A stretch of 64,000 nt of DNA. Origin: Solidesulfovibrio carbinolicus. GTDB lineage: Bacteria > Desulfobacterota > Desulfovibrionia > Desulfovibrionales > Desulfovibrionaceae. The translations under genes were made by a program, and so were the position numbers. The stretch is taken from contig NZ_CP026538.1 of assembly GCF_004135975.1 (NCBI RefSeq), forward strand, positions 2,170,001 through 2,234,000, in the 5' to 3' direction. Shown in pieces: positions 38,162 to 46,949 of this stretch; the stretch's first letter is position 1, and the number at the start of each line of letters is the position of its first letter. Under the pieces are notes generated by a model. It did not search any database, was not told the origin of the DNA, and saw nothing but the letters and a program-made list of their open reading frames with translations.

Positions 38162-41100
38162 GTGATCGTCAAACGCGTCAAGCAATCCGACCGAGGCGGG
38201 GCCAAGGCCGCCAGCCAATCCGGCGGCGCGGCGGCGAGCCGGCGCACAAGCGATTACGTGCGCGGTCTTGACGAGCGCCACGCCGCCGCGACGGCAGCGG
38301 GCGAACGGATCGAGGCGACCGGCTATAGCTGCCCGGGTCGGCCTGAAGTGCAGGACATTGACGAGGCGGCGCGGTGGTTGGATCGGGAGGCCGAGGCGTA
38401 CCAAATGCAGGGCGGCCAGGGCAGGCCCTATGACCATTGGGTCATTTCGTTTGAAGCAGGGGAGCGGCCAACAGAAGTCCAGGTTGCCGAGGCCGTTGAA
38501 ATTTTCCGCCGCAATCTCGGGGTGCCTCCCGAAGCCCCGCTTTTGTGGGGCTTGCACAACGACACGAAAAATTTTCACATCCATGCCCAGGTTTCGACCG
38601 TTATTGCCAATAACTGGGGTCGCCTTGAGGTCCGCAGCTTGAACACCGTGGACGTGACGCGAGACGACAAGCGCGGGGGGCGGCTGCGCTTCTACGCGCA
38701 CAAAGCCGCGTCCAGGGCGTGCGCTGAAATCTGCGAGCGCCAGGGGTGGGACGCAAAAAATTTGGCCTGGGACAAGCATGGTCAGCGCGTGACCAAGGCC
38801 GTCCCGGCTGACGGGGTGCGCCTTCCGCCCCGGATCAAAGATTATGAGGCGACCCACCGCCACCAGCACCCGGCGCACGTCCTGGCCTTGGCCGCGCTGC
38901 CGATCCTCGCCGCCGCACAGAGCCGCGCCGAGGCCGTGGCCGGGCTGGCGGCTATCGGTATTGAGATGGATATTAAGCCGACGAAGTCGGGTCGAGATGG
39001 GGCTGTGTTGTCCTCGCCCATTAGCGGCGGTCGGCTGGCTCTGTCAGCGCTGCCCAGAGAGTGCGCCTTATCATCTATAGACGCCCGCGCCGCCGCCATG
39101 GGCCGCCCCATCGCCTCCCAGGCCACACCCGCCAGCCCGCCCCGTGTTTCCGGCGCAGGCGCGGTCAGGCTCGCACAGCCCCAACGCACCGCCGCCCCCT
39201 GGACCCCGGCCAGGGTTGGGAATCAGGCGAAACGGATCATTTCCGGGGCGTTGTCCTGGTCCGATATTTTGACCGATTTCCGCCGCGAGGGATGGACCCT
39301 CGCCCGCGCCGGAAAATCGGGTGCGGTTATCGTCGCAAAATCGGCAGACGGAGCGCCCGAAATCCGGGTCAAAATGTCGGACGTTCCCGGGCGCAATTCC
39401 CTCAATAACATTACTAAAAAATTTGATGACTTAACCTTAGAAGACGCGGTCGAAAGCGGCAAAATTTCTCGCGAACTTTTCGATGCCGTCGTGACGTATC
39501 CACAAGCCGAAAAAGCGGCTGAAAAAGCGGCAATTTTGGCGGTCGGAAATGCGCAAGAAATCCCGACTGATCCCAATGCCATTATTCTTCCTCAAAACGC
39601 ACTCGATGAAGAGGCCCTTTCCGGCCAGCCGTCCGCGCTCCGAAAGTTGGGCGAAGTGGCTCGGGACACGATTAGAGAGTCTTTGTCTCAAGATAAGTCG
39701 ATTGTTCAAACAATCGACCGCCTTGCTCAAAAGGGCATTCAAATCGAGCTTTTCCAGAAAGAAGGCGTTGGCCTCGTTTCTCTTCGTCTTTCAGCAGTCG
39801 GAATCAAAGGTTCCCTGGCTTTATCATCGCTTCCGGCAGATTGCCGTTTGAAAGCCTTGGCCGCAAAATTCAACGAAAAGTACAGAGAAACCCCCGACAA
39901 GCGCCATTACAACCCCGAGGCGGCCAAAGCGGCTGAATTAGTAGAGATCGACCCCGAAGATGATTTGATCGAGATCATTCGCAAAAATCTTGCCAAAATC
40001 GCTTCACAAAACGCCCACGGCACCAAAATTTTCGACTGGTCCAGGGATACGCGCAAGCTCAAGAAAGTTGAGGAAAAGCCCGCCGATGAAAGCGCGGCTT
40101 TGGACATTTCCGCGCCGGTTGATCTTAAAGGCGCAGAAAAAGAGGCTTGGAAAGCTGGGGAACTCGTTAAACACGAGTTTAAGAGCGCTTTGGCCGCTTA
40201 TAACAAACAAACAGAGGAAAATAACGGCACTAGGTCAATGTGGGATTTCGTTATCCCTGCATTGGAAAAACGCGGCTGGCGTCTTGAAATGACGGAGACA
40301 GGGGCGCAAGTCTCAATAAAAGGACAAAAGCCCATCGATTTGGCCGAGCTTGAACTAAACTTTACGGCTTATTGCAAAATATTTGGCGAACCAAACATTG
40401 AGATGAAGAAAGAAGGTCTTTCTAGGGAAGAGCTTCAAAATCTCAAAGAAGAGGTGCAGTTCGCAAGATTCGCTCAATTCGCAGCAATGGACGTGCGCAA
40501 TATTTTCAAGGGCGGCGATTTTGACGCGATTATGAGCGAAATAGAGGCAAGGGGCTGGCGGATTGAAGCGGCTGGGAATAGCGCTCAAATCATCGTCAAT
40601 GACCGCTTAACGGTGCCATTATGGCACGCCAAAGTGGATTACGAGGATTTGTGCGAAAAGTGGGGCCGTGAGCCAGCTTTTCAGATTGCGGGCTGGCGCG
40701 AGATGAGCGCACAGCAACAGCATTTTGAGATGCAAAAACGGCAACTTCGACAGATTTTCAGAGCTAAATCGTGGGAAAGCATTGTTCAACGTCTTGAACT
40801 GCAAGGGGCGCGGCTTGAATTGACGAAAAACGGTGAAGGCGGCCGGGTTGTTCTCAAAGACGGGACGAGGGTCAAAATAAGCGAATTCACCCGCAGTCTG
40901 AAAACCTTGCGCGAGAGGAAACAGGGCGATCTTAATCGGCTCATGGCCGTGCGAGAAGCCGCAAAACGTACAGAGCGAGCGATTGAGCGGCAAAAGGCCA
41001 TGGACGCCAGGATTCAAGAGCAAAAGCGGCCAAAGCAGCAGGAAACGTCACGATACCAAGTGCCGTCCCTCAAAACGCCGCCCCCGGCTCAATCTTTTTC

Positions 41101-41290
41101 CGAATTGCGCAACATCGTTGCGGAACTTCGGAAAACAAACCCTGCCGAGGCTGACAGAGTAGAAAAAGAGGCCTTGGCAGCACAAAAGGCCCGAAATAGT
41201 CGTTATCAGTCAATGTCTCAAACAAAACAATCAACAACAGAAGGTCATCATGTCAAATCAATCGACTCCGCTCGAACAAGCGCAAAATAG
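38162..41290 (+). CDS. MOBP-type relaxase with repeated C-terminal domains
   Basis: 1,042 residues. The relaxase domain (about 1-200) has a candidate catalytic Tyr in SDYVRGL near 31 and a metal-binding motif HNDTKNFHIH near 135, as in VirD2/MobA(P) relaxases. After it, at least six divergent copies of a 45-60-residue unit with pattern W..I...L...GW.LE...GA.V are seen near 255, 367, 513, 693, 786 and 870. They resemble the short repeats found in the C-termini of some large relaxases. The gene changes from GC-rich (to about 39,300) to GC-poor, suggesting fusion of two origins. It nicks oriT and pilots the strand. It overlaps the next gene. Confidence 0.82.
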   Translation: MIVKRVKQSDRGGAKAASQSGGAAASRRTSDYVRGLDERHAAATAAGERIEATGYSCPGRPEVQDIDEAARWLDREAEAYQMQGGQGRPYDHWVISFEAGERPTEVQVAEAVEIFRRNLGVPPEAPLLWGLHNDTKNFHIHAQVSTVIANNWGRLEVRSLNTVDVTRDDKRGGRLRFYAHKAASRACAEICERQGWDAKNLAWDKHGQRVTKAVPADGVRLPPRIKDYEATHRHQHPAHVLALAALPILAAAQSRAEAVAGLAAIGIEMDIKPTKSGRDGAVLSSPISGGRLALSALPRECALSSIDARAAAMGRPIASQATPASPPRVSGAGAVRLAQPQRTAAPWTPARVGNQAKRIISGALSWSDILTDFRREGWTLARAGKSGAVIVAKSADGAPEIRVKMSDVPGRNSLNNITKKFDDLTLEDAVESGKISRELFDAVVTYPQAEKAAEKAAILAVGNAQEIPTDPNAIILPQNALDEEALSGQPSALRKLGEVARDTIRESLSQDKSIVQTIDRLAQKGIQIELFQKEGVGLVSLRLSAVGIKGSLALSSLPADCRLKALAAKFNEKYRETPDKRHYNPEAAKAAELVEIDPEDDLIEIIRKNLAKIASQNAHGTKIFDWSRDTRKLKKVEEKPADESAALDISAPVDLKGAEKEAWKAGELVKHEFKSALAAYNKQTEENNGTRSMWDFVIPALEKRGWRLEMTETGAQVSIKGQKPIDLAELELNFTAYCKIFGEPNIEMKKEGLSREELQNLKEEVQFARFAQFAAMDVRNIFKGGDFDAIMSEIEARGWRIEAAGNSAQIIVNDRLTVPLWHAKVDYEDLCEKWGREPAFQIAGWREMSAQQQHFEMQKRQLRQIFRAKSWESIVQRLELQGARLELTKNGEGGRVVLKDGTRVKISEFTRSLKTLRERKQGDLNRLMAVREAAKRTERAIERQKAMDARIQEQKRPKQQETSRYQVPSLKTPPPAQSFSELRNIVAELRKTNPAEADRVEKEALAAQKARNSRYQSMSQTKQSTTEGHHVKSIDSARTSAK

Positions 41291-41588
41291 TGCGTATAAG
41301 CGCATTCTTGCCAACGATTACACTTGCCGGGGGTGCAAATACGGTACGCTTATCACGTCAAAACAGGAGAAGTCTTTCGAAAAGGATGGCAGTACTCATT
41401 TCGCTTACACTGTCGAGCTTACAATCGTTTGCAACGTGCAATCGAAAAAACTTATCCTCTTTCAAGAGGTTTTCGACGGGAAGGGACAGGAGAACTGGAC
41501 AAAAATGGACGACCTTACAACCATTCTATTTTGTGAAGCCAGGGAAGAAAAATCGTCTCAAACACAATCGGAAGGCGAGGATGCTTAA
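41250..41588 (+). CDS. Unknown 112-residue protein with CxxC
   Basis: Begins inside the relaxase 3' end (41-bp overlap) with AGAAGG ahead of the ATG and overlaps the next start by 8 bp, so it is part of a tightly packed mobilisation operon. The sequence has a Cys-x-x-Cys (TCRGCKYG near 25) that could bind zinc, then alternating beta strands (FAYTVELTIVC). No signal peptide or membrane helix is present. I do not recognise the family. The position suggests a helper of DNA processing or of the following protein. Confidence 0.6.
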   Translation: MSNQSTPLEQAQNSAYKRILANDYTCRGCKYGTLITSKQEKSFEKDGSTHFAYTVELTIVCNVQSKKLILFQEVFDGKGQENWTKMDDLTTILFCEAREEKSSQTQSEGEDA

Positions 41589-42225
41589 AACTCTTAAAAA
41601 CTTCTTCTTCGATGATGAAGAAGAAGTCGTTTCACCCTCCCCGCTGCAAAACGTGGCGGGGAGGGTGATTGAAGAAGATTTCCGCAAAAGGCTTCGTGCG
41701 GAAATCATTATCGATTACGTCGATCAAGACATGCTTTTTCATGATTTCTTGCAACCATCGGTCTTGATACAATTTCAAAAATATCATCATCAAGCGATTT
41801 TCTATGTCAATCCAATTGACAAGCGGCTTCGTTTTGAAGTCATGAATCAACTAAATCAAATTTATGGCAAGAAAGACATTGAAATTGAGCAAATCAAGTC
41901 GCGTCTTAGCGATACTTGGGGCGTCAGACTGCATAGCGACGAATACGCAACCAGGGCATCAACATGGGATAAATCCCCATGTCATGATAAAATGACACGC
42001 ATTGTTACCCATGTCCGCAATGGAGGCTTTATTGAGCGACCAAACATCAAACGGCCCGAAGTCGTGGCCGAATTACAGACTTGCCAAGAATCGGCTGTTT
42101 CCAGGGAAAATGCCGCATCAAACGAGATTGCCGAATCCCTTCGCGAGTCTCTTCTAAAGCATCGATGCGGTAAAAGGCGCGAATCTGGCGGAAATGGAGA
42201 ATCCGGCGGCTTTCATCCCATTTAG
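41581..42225 (+). CDS. Unknown 214-residue soluble protein
   Basis: Starts 8 bp before the end of the preceding gene (translational coupling, GGAAGGCGAGG upstream). It opens with a very acidic patch (FFFDDEEEVV) followed by mixed alpha/beta sequence and a basic Ser-rich tail. No motif is recognised. It is the last gene of the mobC-relaxase unit and ends before a bidirectional terminator. An acidic N-terminus could contact the relaxase, which is speculation. Confidence 0.55.
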   Translation: MLKTLKNFFFDDEEEVVSPSPLQNVAGRVIEEDFRKRLRAEIIIDYVDQDMLFHDFLQPSVLIQFQKYHHQAIFYVNPIDKRLRFEVMNQLNQIYGKKDIEIEQIKSRLSDTWGVRLHSDEYATRASTWDKSPCHDKMTRIVTHVRNGGFIERPNIKRPEVVAELQTCQESAVSRENAASNEIAESLRESLLKHRCGKRRESGGNGESGGFHPI

Positions 42226-42340
42226 CCCAACATTTAAGCCAAAACCCCTAAATTTTCGCTGTTGAAATTTGGAGTTTTCGGGCCGGGAGGAACCCGGGAG
42301 GGGTTGGAGGTCATGACGGGCAGGCGAAGCCCAAAAAAGA

Positions 42341-42363
42341 AGCCCCGGCATGACCGGGGCTTT
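42341..42363. terminator. Bidirectional terminator
   Basis: AGCCCCGG-CATGA-CCGGGGCT with TTT on the plus side and CTTCTTTTTT on the minus side. It ends the relaxase operon and the opposing NlpC/P60 gene. Confidence 0.88.
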
Positions 42364-42387
42364 GTCGTGGGGAGGGATGGCCGGGGG

Positions 42388-43590
42388 TTATGACATCGCG
42401 GCCATAGCGCGGGCGTGGGCGTCGTCGCCGGCCTCGGCGGCGGGGGAGAATTCAAGGGCGGCGACGGCTTTGGCGTTGGCGCTTGCCAAAGCGGCTTTGT
42501 TGCACAAACTTTCGGGAGTAGCGATAAAAATACCGCTGCCCTTTGCCGTGTAGCGATTGATGAACTTGTCCATTTCAGTGACTTTAAGCCCACTTCCGTG
42601 AACCGGGTCTTTCGGATCGGGCGTATATTCCGCAACCATCATTTTGCCTGACTTATCGCGAAACGTCATCGCAACGTGGTCAATTCCGTTCGCGCGGCCT
42701 TTATCCCACCCCTTATTACCCGTATCGAGTCCGATCATACAGCCAGGACGCGGGTTTTTGAGCAATTCTTGCGGCGTGATCCTTCCGCCGCGTTGCATCG
42801 CCGTTGTAACCATGTCGGCGGCGCAACCTTGCGGGAATTTATCAAAAACGGCCTTTCCCGCTGATTCGTTAACGTTTTTGCCTACCCGCTTCATCATTGC
42901 GCTAACAAACGCCGAACAGTCCATTTTCCCGTCTAAATCGGCCCTTCCGCCGTAAGCGTAAGGGTAGCCCTTGGCTTTAAGGCCATCAATTGCCTGATTG
43001 ATGCTAGAATTGATCGAATTATCGAGCCAATCCCCGCCTTTCTCGCCGGGCTGGATTTTGGGGACTTTTTGAAGAGGAAGCGCCGCAATGTCTTTTTCGA
43101 GGCCTTCCATGGCCTTTTTGAAGGTTTCCGGGTCCATAAACGCCACTTTTATGCCCTTGGCGTCGAAACCGGGCAAAGGCCGCACTTTGATAGTATTTGG
43201 ATTACCCGACACGACTTCGCACGGCGTTGAAACAGGCCCCTCGCGCGTAAACACGCTTTGAAGCATAATCGGGGCGCGTTCGATTTTTCGCGACAGATCG
43301 GCGGCAATTGCTTGCTGTTGAGCCGCCGGGCGGTCGCGGATGCCAATATCCACGGCCTGGACTGGCTGGCCGGGGCCGGAAAATTTCGCAAACCCGGCGT
43401 CGAGGCCGTGGAATTTTGTGGCAGTCAAAAAGGTGTCGCCGCGCACGTTGATAAATGCGGCAGGCCACGCTTCGCGATTATTGCCGATTGTTCCGCGCGT
43501 TGCTGGCGTTAATAAATTTGGATCGGACGGCGTGATTGGCTGTTGTTTTGTCGGCTGTGACGTGGTCGATGCGTTTTGCTTGAGGCCCAT
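42388..43590 (-). CDS. NlpC/P60-type cysteine peptidase
   Basis: 400 residues from the MGLKQ start, chosen because AAGGAG lies 7 bp upstream. The C-terminal half has the NlpC/P60 layout: YAYGGRADLDGKMDCSAFVS with the catalytic Cys near 225, and GIDHVAMTF with the catalytic His near 304. The N-terminal half is unrecognised, with beta-rich segments. No signal peptide or membrane anchor is visible, so export would need the conjugative channel, lysis or another route. Such enzymes cleave peptidoglycan stem peptides, which could help a transfer apparatus cross the wall or act in the recipient. Transcribed alone against the relaxase operon. Confidence 0.7.
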   Translation of the reverse strand: MGLKQNASTTSQPTKQQPITPSDPNLLTPATRGTIGNNREAWPAAFINVRGDTFLTATKFHGLDAGFAKFSGPGQPVQAVDIGIRDRPAAQQQAIAADLSRKIERAPIMLQSVFTREGPVSTPCEVVSGNPNTIKVRPLPGFDAKGIKVAFMDPETFKKAMEGLEKDIAALPLQKVPKIQPGEKGGDWLDNSINSSINQAIDGLKAKGYPYAYGGRADLDGKMDCSAFVSAMMKRVGKNVNESAGKAVFDKFPQGCAADMVTTAMQRGGRITPQELLKNPRPGCMIGLDTGNKGWDKGRANGIDHVAMTFRDKSGKMMVAEYTPDPKDPVHGSGLKVTEMDKFINRYTAKGSGIFIATPESLCNKAALASANAKAVAALEFSPAAEAGDDAHARAMAAMS

Positions 43591-43945
43591 AAGACACTCC
43601 TTGTAGTTATTACCCCCATAAAATCCATACATGGAATGCCAAACAATAGCAAGTAAAGAGTAACAGCCGGCCTTTATGGCGCGGTGCGTGCGTTACATCG
43701 GTCAGGCGCGCAGGGCTGGCCGGTCACAGGCGGCGCGAGGGCGTGGGCGGGGGGTTCTCAAGCCGGGGAGCCACGGCCCGAGGCGGGCCTATCTGGGGCA
43801 AGCCCCAGCCCCCAAAGCATAGATAACAACCCGAATAAATTGGATATTTATTTTGAAAATCGCCTTAGATTTACCTTGCATATGCGCCCATTGGGCGTAT
43901 GACTGAAGTCAAGACGACTAAAGACCGAAACAGCCGGAGGATAAA
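43591..43945. other. Intergenic region with palindrome
   Basis: About 355 bp with no supported gene. GC-rich in the left part, A/T-rich in the right. A near-palindrome (ATGCGCCCATTGGGCGTAT, 43882-43900) lies 46 bp before the next start and could be a repressor site for the small-gene cluster. GGAGG at 43935-43939 is the ribosome site of the next gene. Confidence 0.4.
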
Positions 43946-44503
43946 ATGGACAATTTTACATACTGGCTAGAGAACGTCGCAGACATCCCGGAGGAAGACG
44001 AAAACGGGAACTGGCGCGACCTAGAAACCGGATTTCAATACGATCCAAAAATTAATTATGAAGCTTGCGAAAAAGGCACACAAAGAAAGACATTAAGCGA
44101 AAAGGCCATGTCTGGGCGCGAAACTGCAAAAGCTTTTGGCGGCAAAGCTCTTAAAGGCTCATTTAAACAAAAAGAATGGGCTGAAAAAATCCGCGCAGGC
44201 AAATTATCATCAATGACAGATGAACAAGCCAAATTAGCTTGTGATCCAAACGGGCTGTTAACTCATTCAAAGTTTTGGATTGAGAATCGTTTTAAATCTG
44301 GAACGGAAATCGCCGAATTTGTCACAGAACAAAAGGGCATGTTGAAACAGTATCGTGCATATCCCCAAACAGGGCACGAGGAAGAAAAGAAAATCCTTGC
44401 GGCGAAATACAACGCCCTTACCGAAAAATGGCTAGATCAAAAGGAAGAAAAAACATCAACGACGAAAGATGAAACACCACTTGAACAGTGGGGAGGATTT
44501 TAA
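43946..44503 (+). CDS. Unknown 185-residue charged protein
   Basis: First gene of a cluster of four small genes before the integrase. Highly polar, acidic at the N-terminus, Lys-rich later, no cysteine motif and no membrane segment. A region around 55-80 (GRETAKAFGGKALKGSFKQK) looks like a basic surface patch, and 84-150 is probably helical. GGAGG lies ahead of the ATG. No family recognised. Low GC like its neighbours. Confidence 0.6.
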   Translation: MDNFTYWLENVADIPEEDENGNWRDLETGFQYDPKINYEACEKGTQRKTLSEKAMSGRETAKAFGGKALKGSFKQKEWAEKIRAGKLSSMTDEQAKLACDPNGLLTHSKFWIENRFKSGTEIAEFVTEQKGMLKQYRAYPQTGHEEEKKILAAKYNALTEKWLDQKEEKTSTTKDETPLEQWGGF

Positions 44504-44512
44504 GGCTAAAAT

Positions 44513-44761
44513 ATGACCCCAGAACAAAAACAACAACAAATCGAGTTTATTAAGCGTTCGGAAAAAATCCTAGGCTTTAATGCTGGGGAAATGGCGCGGG
44601 CACTTTTCGTTGACTATGATACTTACGGAAAATGGAGGCGAGGACAAAGAGAGCTTAAAGCGGCACCGACAACAAGCATTAGAATGCTGGTTGTCATGAA
44701 AATTTGTAACGCAGCAAAAGAAGATGCGTTTACAATGTGGACAAATCAAATCCAGCCATAA
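44513..44761 (+). CDS. Small helix-turn-helix protein
   Basis: 82 residues, consistent with a Cro/XRE-like helix-turn-helix: first helix QQQIEFIKRSEKILGF, then NAGEMARALFVDYDTYGKW and RRGQRELKAAP. It begins 9 bp after the previous stop codon. It may be the repressor of this cluster, acting at the palindrome at 43882-43900, or a control protein for a larger set of element genes. Confidence 0.55.
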   Translation: MTPEQKQQQIEFIKRSEKILGFNAGEMARALFVDYDTYGKWRRGQRELKAAPTTSIRMLVVMKICNAAKEDAFTMWTNQIQP

Positions 44762-44791
44762 GGCTTTAAACATTTAACATTGGAGCATACC

Positions 44792-45265
44792 ATGGATATT
44801 ACTCTTTCAATCGACAATCTCACTACCGAGGACGCCCTTTCTTGCGACATTTATGAAATCAGGCGCGCATACGTCATTTTATCGCGCGACGGTGTCGTGA
44901 CGGCACAAACGCTTTCCGAGGCTCAAAACGAGATTTTAAAAGAAAGTGTCGAATTTTTCGAGGTGCAGACCGACGTCGATTGTAACGAGCTTTTGAAAAC
45001 ATTGCACAGAGCTGACGTGCAAAGCATGTTCAGGGACATTTACAAAGAACACATTGAATATGAAGCACGCCACAGGGACGGCGAAATATTTATGAAGACG
45101 GGAAAAACGGAATTTCCTGTTCTTCCGACAGAGCCGGACCACGAACCGAGCGACGGACATGAAGCGTCGCTAATGCTCGCAGAAATTTTCAGCGACATTT
45201 GCCCGCCGGAAATCGAATATCAGCCGCCGGTCGATCCGAAAGAGATCGAGGCCATCGAATTTTAA
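44792..45265 (+). CDS. Unknown 157-residue acidic protein
   Basis: Start ATG at 44792 with TTGGAG nine bases upstream; an in-frame TTG at 44780 is less likely. Acidic throughout (many Asp/Glu), with helical propensity and few hydrophobics. No motif recognised. A net-negative small protein beside an HTH gene recalls DNA-mimic or anti-defence proteins of mobile elements, but no sequence evidence supports a particular one. Confidence 0.55.
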   Translation: MDITLSIDNLTTEDALSCDIYEIRRAYVILSRDGVVTAQTLSEAQNEILKESVEFFEVQTDVDCNELLKTLHRADVQSMFRDIYKEHIEYEARHRDGEIFMKTGKTEFPVLPTEPDHEPSDGHEASLMLAEIFSDICPPEIEYQPPVDPKEIEAIEF

Positions 45266-45301
45266 GCGCCAGTTCTTAACAATAAAAAACAGGAGGCCAT
45301 T

Positions 45302-45676
45302 ATGGAAGCGTGGCATTTTTTCGCTGGATCGTTTGCTTTATTGGTCATGATTTTCATCTGCATATCGTTTAACTGCAAACATCGCGCAACAGACGAAGAA
45401 TTTCGACAAGCCGGCGTTGCTGTTGATTTCAAAAAATCCACTGTAAAAATCAACAGGAGGATATACTCTATTGACGACATAAAATCATGGCGAAGCGAGT
45501 CGAAGTCAAGAGGAGGATCGACTGCATATATTTACTTGAACGACTTCAAGCGGCCAATGCACAGAATATCATTTGTAACGATTACGGGCGCTGAAGTATT
45601 TCTGCAACGGCTCAATTTAGCAATTGAGCGTTGTTACGAATATCGGGCGCAAAACAATGCGGCGGCGGCGGATTGA
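45302..45676 (+). CDS. Unknown membrane-anchored protein
   Basis: 124 residues. One N-terminal transmembrane helix (about 5-24), then a soluble domain with a short beta-rich fold (STVKINRRIYSIDDIKSW, IYLNDFKRPMHRISFVTI), probably a PH-like or small beta domain. CAGGAGGCC precedes the ATG. Last gene before the terminator at 45701. Possible role in surface or entry exclusion is speculative. Confidence 0.6.
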   Translation: MEAWHFFAGSFALLVMIFICISFNCKHRATDEEFRQAGVAVDFKKSTVKINRRIYSIDDIKSWRSESKSRGGSTAYIYLNDFKRPMHRISFVTITGAEVFLQRLNLAIERCYEYRAQNNAAAAD

Positions 45677-45700
45677 CGCACGGGCGAGGAAGCCCAAAAG

Positions 45701-45736
45701 AAAAGGCCCCGGGGGTGAACCTGGGGCCTTTCTTTT
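45701..45736. terminator. Bidirectional terminator between small-gene cluster and integrase
   Basis: AAAAGGCCCC pairs with GGGGCCTTTCTTTT around a 12-nt loop, with A-rich and T-rich flanks on the two sides. It separates convergent units. Confidence 0.8.
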
Positions 45737-45752
45737 GGTATTTTCTTTGAGC

Positions 45753-46775
45753 TTATGCCCCGGCCTGGGCTTCTCCACGCTTTGCACCGTTCAAGCGTTT
45801 GACAAGTCTCTCTGTTCGCAAATGCGCGTACCGTGCCAGCATTTGCAGCGTTTCATGCCCGGTAATTTCCTTGATTTCCATAACATCCAAGTCTGTCTCT
45901 TCAAAAAGTCGGCTGATAGCCTCATGACGCAAGTCATGGAAGCGGAAATTCGGGATGCCGGCTTTTTTGCACGCCTTTTGCATTTTCTTCGAAAGAGTTT
46001 GCCCGGCGTTGTAACTTGGGAATATTTTTCCTGAAATATGCCGAGGAAGACTGTTAAGCGCATTAACAGCAGGGATTTGTAACGGCACAGTTCGAGGTTT
46101 TCCGTTTTTCGTATCAGCTAAACGCGCAATTTGTCTTTCCAAAAAAACGTCTTTCCACTTCAACTTGACTATTTCACCACGCCGCATCGCCGTTTCTAAA
46201 GCAAACGTCACACAAGCGCGAAATTCAAAGTCGTCGCCAATAGCCTCAAAAAGCCTCTCTTCTTCGTCGTCCTCGAAACGCCGGTCGCGTCCTGAAGGAA
46301 GTTTCGGCTTCTCAAAATATTGGACAGGATTTTCCAGACTGCGCATATTCCACTTGCTTTTTGCTAAATTAAAGAGCTTTGAGAGAATAGCCAAGTCTAA
46401 ACGAATCGTATTGGCGGAAACGCCTTCTTCTAAGCGCTCTTCACAAAAAGCGGCAATATCATGAGATTGAATAGTTGCCATGATTCGACGACTCAAAGCG
46501 CGTTTTTTCAGGCCTTCGATTCGATATATCTCGGTTTGAGGGTTTTTAAGGGTCTGAACATGGGTGTTTTTGAATCGATCTAAACATTCGGCTAAAGTAT
46601 AGCGCTCGGCCTCTTTGCGCGAAACAAATTGACTCTTGTTCATCTCCGTTTCGATTTCCTTGGCCCAGGCGTCGGCCTCGGCCTTGGTATCGAACGTCTT
46701 GCACGTCGTCGGGTAGCCCCGTTTGCGGATCGTGGCTTGCCACTGGAGCGGTCCGCGCTGTTTGATCGACGCCAT
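45753..46775 (-). CDS. int: Tyrosine integrase of the element
   Basis: 340-residue tyrosine recombinase, start at 46775 set by AGGAGGTGG. The N-terminal arm-binding/core-binding domains (Phage_int_SAM-like, about 50-170) precede the catalytic domain with Arg in ETAMRRGE near 195, HDLRH near 278, GHETLQMLARYAH with His near 305 and the nucleophile Tyr near 314. It is encoded next to the intact tRNA-Sec, pointing away from it, which is the normal arrangement for tRNA-targeting integrases. It catalyses integration at the 68-bp site and excision with a directionality factor, possibly the AlpA-like protein at the other end. Confidence 0.93.
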   Translation of the reverse strand: MASIKQRGPLQWQATIRKRGYPTTCKTFDTKAEADAWAKEIETEMNKSQFVSRKEAERYTLAECLDRFKNTHVQTLKNPQTEIYRIEGLKKRALSRRIMATIQSHDIAAFCEERLEEGVSANTIRLDLAILSKLFNLAKSKWNMRSLENPVQYFEKPKLPSGRDRRFEDDEEERLFEAIGDDFEFRACVTFALETAMRRGEIVKLKWKDVFLERQIARLADTKNGKPRTVPLQIPAVNALNSLPRHISGKIFPSYNAGQTLSKKMQKACKKAGIPNFRFHDLRHEAISRLFEETDLDVMEIKEITGHETLQMLARYAHLRTERLVKRLNGAKRGEAQAGA

Positions 46776-46881
46776 TTTTGCCACCTCCTGCTGCGCTCGT
46801 TGCAGCATATTTGCAGCAAAAAGTCAAATCGGGGCTTTTTTGGAGGCTGACGGGAGGCGGGAAAATCGGAAAAAGTTCAAT

Positions 46882-46949
46882 AATGGCGGAAGCGTATAGG
46901 AGTCGAACCTACCTGTGACCTCTCGACCACACACCGGATTTGAAGTCCG
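46882..46949 (-). repeat. att site within the intact tRNA-Sec gene (integrase end)
   Basis: 68 bp identical to 26344-26411, covering the tRNA 3' end from CCA to the anticodon stem. The element supplied this segment, restoring the tRNA on insertion. Confidence 0.92.

Larger units (their letters stand above)
26344..46949. mobile_element. 20.5-kb integrative mobilizable element in the selenocysteine tRNA gene
   Basis: Bounded by 68-bp identical direct repeats (26344-26411 and 46882-46949) made of the 3' half of the tRNA-Sec gene, with the tyrosine integrase gene adjacent to the intact tRNA. The contents are an AlpA-like protein, primase-like and helicase genes, origin-like repeats, two secreted collar proteins, an IcmV/DotA-like pair, MobC, a relaxase, an NlpC/P60 peptidase and small unknown genes. 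No VirB4/TraU ATPase, coupling protein or other secretion gene is present, so it must be mobilised by a helper. GC content is well below that of the flanks for most genes. Element length from repeat to repeat is 20,538 bp. Confidence 0.9.
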
